DNA of 28,607 nucleotides, taken from NCBI GenBank assembly GCA_015487825.1, contig WFOZ01000978.1, forward strand, positions 1 to 28,607, read 5' to 3'. Source of the DNA: Planctomycetaceae bacterium (GTDB lineage: Bacteria > Planctomycetota > Planctomycetia > Planctomycetales > Planctomycetaceae). Shown one piece after another: positions 24,240 through 28,607 of this stretch. The stretch's first letter is position 1, and each line of letters opens with the position of its first letter. The position numbers were made by a program, and so were the translations under genes. Under the pieces are notes generated by a model that was not told the DNA's origin, ran no database searches, and was given only the letters and a program-made list of their open reading frames with translations.

Positions 24240-24926
24240 ATGTCACACGTGTTTCTCTTTGATATCGATGGCACTCTTCTGGATTCCGGACACGCGGGGC
24301 AAGGAGCGATGGAGGAAGCTTTACAGATTGAATTTGGTGTCGAAAAAATTGAGTGCGACATCCCTTTTGCCGGACGAACAGATCGAGCCATCATTTCCGA
24401 TTTATTGGCAGGTCACGATCTGGAATCAACCGAAGAACAGTTTGCAAAATTTCAACGGCGATATTTCACACTACTCCCCGGGCACCTCAAACAGCGTGGC
24501 GGTTGCGTTTTACCTGGAGTTGAAAAACTACTCGATTCATTGTCGGCACAGCTGACCACCGATTCAAAAGAAAATGTGGGGCTGCTGACCGGGAACTTTG
24601 AACATAGTGGTTGGATGAAAGTTCGCCATTTCAATCTGGATCATCATTTCTCTTTTGGAGCCTTCGGAGACCGACACCGACATCGTGATGACGTTGCTCG
24701 CGATGCGGTACTGTTTCTGAAGCAAAAAGGAATAGCCGAAGGTGATACCGTCTGGATTATCGGAGACACTCCGGCTGATGTGCAATGTGCCCGTGCAATT
24801 GGAGCCTCTGTTCTCGCGGTCGCTTCCGGAATTTATTCGCGAGAAGATCTCGAACTGACCAATCCTGACGCTGTTGTAGATAACTTCGCTGATGCAAAAA
24901 GCATCCTCGATATCCTGCTGAACTAA
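24240..24926 (+). CDS. HAD-family phosphatase
   Basis: A 228-aa haloacid dehalogenase-superfamily hydrolase, probably a cytoplasmic phosphatase of the phosphoglycolate phosphatase/beta-phosphoglucomutase type. Motif I is FLFDIDGTLLDS with nucleophile D8 and acid/base D10. Motif II is LLTGN with T117. Motif IV is IIGDTPADV with D176 and D180. The usual motif III lysine is not obvious; FGAFGDRHRHRDDVA suggests an Arg-containing variant seen in a subgroup with FGxDxxxR. The cap domain occupies about residues 15-85. No strong ribosome binding site is seen before the ATG. The substrate cannot be assigned. Confidence 0.88.
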   Translation: MSHVFLFDIDGTLLDSGHAGQGAMEEALQIEFGVEKIECDIPFAGRTDRAIISDLLAGHDLESTEEQFAKFQRRYFTLLPGHLKQRGGCVLPGVEKLLDSLSAQLTTDSKENVGLLTGNFEHSGWMKVRHFNLDHHFSFGAFGDRHRHRDDVARDAVLFLKQKGIAEGDTVWIIGDTPADVQCARAIGASVLAVASGIYSREDLELTNPDAVVDNFADAKSILDILLN

Positions 24927-25090
24927 ACCGGTCTTTCCATCCTTCACTCGATCAGTATCGTCACATCTTTGAACCGTAGGATGCCTCATCCGACAGTGCT
25001 TGCGTCGAGTAATAGTCTGTTGTACCATACCTGCAAGTGTTCATATCGTCATGCGAAAATTTCAAATTAGCTGACCAGGGTATCAAACTT

Positions 25091-25726
25091 ATGCACCGGC
25101 ACATCATTATTTTAGTGATATTTTTCTTGTTAGCAAATTCTTCGGGTTGCAGTGACCAAGCGGATGTAGACATGAAACCGATGTTGGCCCCAGTTGAAAA
25201 CAGAGATACTGAGGCCAATAAAACTGCTGATTGGCAGCCAACTCCACAGCAACTTTCCACACTTGATTCGATTAAAGAGAACTGCTCAGGTGATTTGGCA
25301 AAACTGCTTGACCATGCAAGATGGTCCGGTCACCGTTTGCGTGTAACAGGAATGAGTGGTGGATTGCCAGTAACTGAAAACATCGGTCCCTGGCACATCA
25401 TTCTTGTGCCAACAGCAGATAAATCTGTCGTCGAAATCAAGGGACTCCTTTTTGCAAAGGGGTTTTCCGTAAAGATTGATATGGATCGCGACGTCCTTAT
25501 CGTCAATAACTCTGAATTCCAAGGCGAGTCAATTACTGGTAATTCTCCAATGTTTCAGAATGCGGGTTTCAAAGGTGTTGACTTTAAGCGTAATCTCGGC
25601 CTTGTCATGGGTTCCGCTGCAATACTTTTTCTTGATGATGGTCGACTTGTAATGGACTTTCACAAAATCAGAGTGAATGGAACCAAAGCAGGTGAATATG
25701 GTGTCTTAAAGCCTTCGATTAAATGA
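25091..25726 (+). CDS. Predicted lipoprotein of unknown function
   Basis: I do not recognise this family. From the ATG at 25091 the product is 211 aa: MHRHIIILVIFFLLANSSGC is a lipoprotein signal with lipidated C20 and a somewhat weak lipobox (SSGC). The next roughly 30 residues are polar and probably a linker. The rest alternates short hydrophobic strands with polar turns (WHIILVPTADKSVVEIKGLL, KIDMDRDVLIVNNSEF, GSAAILFLDDGRLVMDF), suggesting a beta-rich fold. CCAGGG upstream could act as ribosome binding site. The open frame continues upstream to 25037, but the lipobox argues for the internal start. It stands alone between the HAD gene and a 506-nt gap. Confidence 0.6.
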   Translation: MHRHIIILVIFFLLANSSGCSDQADVDMKPMLAPVENRDTEANKTADWQPTPQQLSTLDSIKENCSGDLAKLLDHARWSGHRLRVTGMSGGLPVTENIGPWHIILVPTADKSVVEIKGLLFAKGFSVKIDMDRDVLIVNNSEFQGESITGNSPMFQNAGFKGVDFKRNLGLVMGSAAILFLDDGRLVMDFHKIRVNGTKAGEYGVLKPSIK

Positions 25727-26232
25727 CGTAGGGTGAGTAAGACTAATGCAGGATGGTGTGCTTGCCCCCATCTTCGTGTGCCGGTTGTTGTTCACAATCG
25801 GAACGACCGATTGATCCGGAGGGTTATGATAACGATGAATTGAAACCATTTTGGATCGTGATCGCTTTCTCATTATCGTGGAAGCTGCAAAAAATGGGTG
25901 AACCTGTCGGTGGAAAATGGTCCAGAAAAGCAAACCTGCATTCCAACAGAACCACCCACCCCAGGTTACTGATCGTATACAGTGGTTAGCAAACAGGAAA
26001 CCAGAATCCCGCCTTCAGACGATGCAGCACAGGGTCGCTTCTGAAACACTTTCTGAGATCAGATGTCCGGTTGTGCCGGTTGCATCAATTATCCGCACGC
26101 CTGTTCGTTATAATCGCGTGATTGTACTTGTTTGTATGAAGAATGCAGGCCCTTCCTCTGACGGCCTTTCGCTGTACGGCTCATGAAACCGATACAGATA
26201 AAGAATTGTTGCCTAACGAATTGGGGAATTAA
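25727..26232. other. Gap between lipoprotein and thioredoxin-fold genes
   Basis: These 506 bases hold no gene I can support; the open frame at 25753-25989 lacks a ribosome binding site and any recognisable motif. A good -10-like TATAAT is at 26109-26114, about 120 nt before the next gene, without a convincing -35. Confidence 0.5.
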
Positions 26233-27258
26233 ATGCGATCAACCAATCTGAACATCTTGTGCCGCCGGGCTTTTGTTGCCCTGTTGTTGACAGGAACGAT
26301 TTCTGTTTCTCTTCATGCAGAAGAAAGGCAGTTTGAATATCACGATTTTCGTGAAGCCCTTAAACAGGCCCGCGAGTACGATTTGCCGATGATTGTTCAT
26401 TTTTCGACGCAGTGGTGCGGACCATGTAAAACGATGAATCGAACAGTCTTTTCATCGCAGCATCTAAAGAACGAACTGGCCGGCAAAATTATTCTGGTTA
26501 AAGTCGATGGAGATCGATCTCCTGAGCTGGTGGAGATGTATCAGATTACCCAGTACCCGACAGACCTGTTTCTCGATCCCAACGGACGTGTGCTGGGGAC
26601 TTCCTCCGGGATGATGAGTTTGAATGAATATGTTTCTCAGGCAATGCGAGTACAGGGGCGATACCGGCAGTCAAAAAGAATTTTCGTTAACAGGAATAAG
26701 TCCGGTAACGGCCCTTCGCCAACTTCCCCTTTGGATGTCAGGCTTGGGCTGCCAGCTCCGTTTCCACGTGAATTATTAGAATCGGTTATCACAAAATCAG
26801 AGAAGCAAAATAACCCGGAACAGGAATCGATTGTCCCCGACCCGAATGACTATACGACTCAAGAGAATGAAGAAAAACCGGAAGTTGTTTTTATCGCGTT
26901 AGATGGTTACTGCCCGGTAAAACTGGCTCAGGATCGAGCCTGGGTCCGTGGCAAGAAGCAATGGAGCGTTGAGTATCACCAACAGCAATATCGTTTTTCG
27001 GGATTGCAGGAACGTGAACTGTTTGAAGAAAACCCTCAACAGTATGCCCCCCGACTTCTTGGCTGTGATCCCGTTATTATGTGGGAAACGGATCGAGCCA
27101 TTCCGGGCTCCACAGAGTTTGCTGCCTTCTATAACGATAATCTTTACCTGTTCAGTACCTCAGAAAACCGTGAGATTTTCGAGATTGATCCTGAACGATA
27201 TATCAACACCAGACATGTTCTTGCACCACGAAATATTGAAGCCACGCTGATCCGTTAA
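26233..27258 (+). CDS. Secreted thioredoxin-fold protein with YHS-like repeats
   Basis: A 341-aa exported protein. Residues 1-29 are a signal peptide ending SVSLHA. A thioredoxin domain (about 35-145) has the active-site W61-C62-G63-P64-C65 and the conserved cis-proline region QYPTDLFLD, so it may reduce or form disulfides, or move copper/heme-type cargo, outside the cytoplasm. After a polar linker (about 150-215) comes a YHS-like domain (about 222-275: DGYCPVKL with C227, then YRFSGLQERELFEENPQQYAP), and a second weaker copy (about 297-325: YNDNLYLFSTSENREIFE) lacking the Cys. YHS domains are linked to metal binding in other proteins. GGGG lies ahead of the ATG. Confidence 0.82.
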   Translation: MRSTNLNILCRRAFVALLLTGTISVSLHAEERQFEYHDFREALKQAREYDLPMIVHFSTQWCGPCKTMNRTVFSSQHLKNELAGKIILVKVDGDRSPELVEMYQITQYPTDLFLDPNGRVLGTSSGMMSLNEYVSQAMRVQGRYRQSKRIFVNRNKSGNGPSPTSPLDVRLGLPAPFPRELLESVITKSEKQNNPEQESIVPDPNDYTTQENEEKPEVVFIALDGYCPVKLAQDRAWVRGKKQWSVEYHQQQYRFSGLQERELFEENPQQYAPRLLGCDPVIMWETDRAIPGSTEFAAFYNDNLYLFSTSENREIFEIDPERYINTRHVLAPRNIEATLIR

Positions 27259-27420
27259 GAAGTATTTTCCTTTTCAGGAGAAACCGTCAGCAATTTCTGA
27301 GCCCATTGAAAGAGAACAGAGGCCACCTGCGAGAGGAAAACAGCATTCTGAACAGAAAAAATGCCCTAATCAGGTAGTTTTGGAATTTTTTATCATTTCG
27401 TCCCCTTTTGGTAAGATGGA

Positions 27421-27449
27421 TTGACAGGGGACCGGGAGTAAGGCATACT
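27421..27449 (+). promoter_or_regulatory. Promoter-like site in the noncoding stretch
   Basis: TTGACA (27421-27426) is a perfect -35 box, and CATACT (27444-27449) matches four of six -10 bases, with an ideal 17-nt spacer. No gene follows closely, so it may drive a non-coding transcript or be fortuitous. Confidence 0.35.
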
Positions 27450-28218
27450 TCGAGCATATGGATCGTTTCTGATCTGTAGCAAGTTGTTTTATTTCAACCA
27501 TCCGGGTTCCGACATCGGGGTCTGTTTTTGTTGAGTAAAAAAGAAAGCTGTTTACGAGTTACTTGCAGTTTGACTCGTATTGTTATATGACGCTCACTAT
27601 GCCACTGGCGGTCGGATACCTCTGTTTTTAGATTTCGGGGGGCTGATTGGTTTCGGCATTTAGACCGGCGGTGCCGGGTGAGTGAAGAGTTTAACAAGTG
27701 AGAACTTCCCGCTAAGATGAAATACCTCTTGGCAACCGGGCGAGCTTCTCGTTGACCAGAAACTGGCTGCATTGAGATGCGGCTCTCTCAAATGAGTGCA
27801 TTGCGTTCTCTGCCAGGTTCAGAAGAGCTTGGATTATCGTCAGTTTTTCTATGTATTTTTTAATGGATTGTTGGCTCATTGTAACATGGCTGTCACCCAT
27901 CGGCAGGATTGCCGGTCAGTATACAGCTTCGGCTAAAATGCGAGCATGTTCGAAAGTTACTTCGACCTGATTGCTGTTTTTCGGCCATAATGTTTTGGAG
28001 TTTTCTCTCAGGCTTAATTTGCTGCACGACGCTGTTTTTCGAATCGAATATTCAGCATGATCGGGGCAGTTGTTTGAAAACGATGGCGCATGCCATGATG
28101 AGAGAGGTGCTTCCTTGAGCTATCTGGAAGGGAATCCTGTAAGTCGGGTCTGTTAGAGAAGTAACAGGTTCCGTTAAGTCTTGATTGTGTTACAAGCAGA
28201 GCTTCTTTGTATACGCAC

Positions 28219-28240
28219 ATTAACTCGTGTGCGAGTTAAT
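28219..28240. repeat. Perfect 22-bp palindromic hairpin
   Basis: ATTAACTCG (28219-28227) and CGAGTTAAT (28232-28240) are exact reverse complements around TGTG. It lies 277 nt before the partial gene at the window end. It could be an operator or an RNA stem; there is no T-run. Confidence 0.6.
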
Positions 28241-28517
28241 CGAGCTTCTGTAGATCAAAACCTGACAGAGCCCCCTTTTTAGTACTACTGACAGTCAGGT
28301 TCCTTGCATTGGGGGAATCTTTATTAATTCAAGAAACGGTTAAGCAGAGGCCAGGCATTCCAGCCTTCCCCTCTACAGCATACTTCAGACAATTCTTACA
28401 GAAGATTTGTATTCCGTTTGAATTGGTGGGAGTTGCGCCAATTCGATTACGTGATTGTTTGCTAGATATCATTTTATTTGGAGAATCCACGAATTCTCAT
28501 CGCGGTAGGAAAAATTT

Positions 28518-28607
28518 ATGCCCATTAAGAGTACAAGTACGACTCGTCGCGCTTCAAGAACAAAAACAAAAACTCGAAAGAGTTCCGCAGCTTCTGCAAG
28601 CGATAAA
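28518..28607 (+). CDS. Start of a very basic protein, cut by the window end
   Basis: Thirty codons are visible, beginning MPIKSTSTTRRASRTKTKTR. TAGGA at 28506-28510 is a ribosome binding site seven bases upstream of the ATG. Nine of 30 residues are Lys or Arg and most others are Ser, Thr or Ala, so the N-terminus is probably disordered and may bind nucleic acid. The family cannot be told from this fragment; a histone-H1-like protein or a basic extension of a longer enzyme are both possible. Confidence 0.5.
   Translation, partial: MPIKSTSTTRRASRTKTKTRKSSAASASDK

Larger units (their letters stand above)
27259..28517. other. 1.26-kb stretch without a credible gene
   Basis: Neither strand has an open frame with start, ribosome binding site and recognisable product. 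It contains a promoter-like site at 27421-27449, a perfect palindrome at 28219-28240 flanked by copies of GAGCTTCT (28199-28206 and 28242-28249), and an inverted repeat AACCTGAC (28259-28266) with GTCAGGTT (28294-28301). It could carry a non-coding RNA, decayed genes, or a long regulatory region for the gene starting at 28518. Confidence 0.5.

Noticed and set aside
25753..25989. 78-aa open frame in the gap after the orphan lipoprotein
   Set aside because: No ribosome binding site, no recognisable motif, and unlike its neighbours in composition.
27712..27900. Minus-strand frame with IIQALLNLAENAM, faintly like a histidine kinase N-box
   Set aside because: Only a dozen residues look alike, nothing before or after supports a kinase, and it is too short to call even a pseudogene.
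1..28607. CRISPR arrays, tRNA or rRNA genes
   Set aside because: I found no regularly spaced direct repeats and no convincing tRNA arm sequences or conserved rRNA segments on either strand; this was by reading only.

Overview
The window looks like the end of an assembled contig from a planctomycete, probably of the Planctomycetaceae type. The evidence is the gene content: a sulfatase fused to a DUF1080 domain, a DUF1559 prepilin-like protein, a VWA/glutamine-amidotransferase-like membrane protein, small lipoproteins, and ribosomal proteins with long tails. GC is moderate by eye and intergenic gaps in the ribosomal block are wide. The first 26 bases are not genomic: they match the end of an Illumina Nextera transposase adapter, so true sequence begins at about base 27.

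Bases 31-14939 hold a ribosomal protein supercluster, all on the + strand. The order is rplD-rplW-rplB-rpsS-rplV-rpsC-rplP-rpmC-rpsQ-rplN-rplX-rplE-rpsH-rplF-rplR-rpsE-rplO, then secY-map, then rpmJ-rpsM-rpsK-rpoA-rplQ. This is the classic S10/spc/alpha order. However rpsN, rpmD, adk, infA and rpsD are missing from their usual places. The block is divided by intrinsic-terminator-like hairpins after rplV, rplO and secY, and there is a promoter-like site ahead of rpmJ. rpsC and rplP overlap by 62 nt. L17 carries two insertions and a strongly acidic tail.

Bases 14940-15739 contain no gene. They hold three successive hairpins with C-TGAA-G tips, then a strong terminator. A secreted sulfatase-DUF1080 protein follows (15740-17932), then two REP-like inverted repeats (17955-18059), a DUF2306 membrane protein, a convergent DUF1559 protein and, divergent from that, a large VWA membrane protein (19855-22680).

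Between the VWA gene and a convergent lipoprotein gene lies a 195-bp element (22699-22893). It has 37-bp terminal inverted repeats ending in GTAA and is flanked by near-perfect 8-bp direct repeats. It looks like a non-autonomous transposable element (MITE), and its ends fit the IS66 pattern. Further right are a HAD-family phosphatase, an unrecognised lipoprotein and a secreted thioredoxin-fold protein with YHS-like repeats. About 1.26 kb without a credible gene follows, containing a perfect palindrome, and then the first 30 codons of a very basic protein cut by the window end.

I see no CRISPR array, tRNA, rRNA, phage or complete insertion sequence. I do not see a clearly new multi-gene system. 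The best candidates for novelty are the MITE-like element, the hairpin families, and the unusual domain combinations and motif variants noted below.
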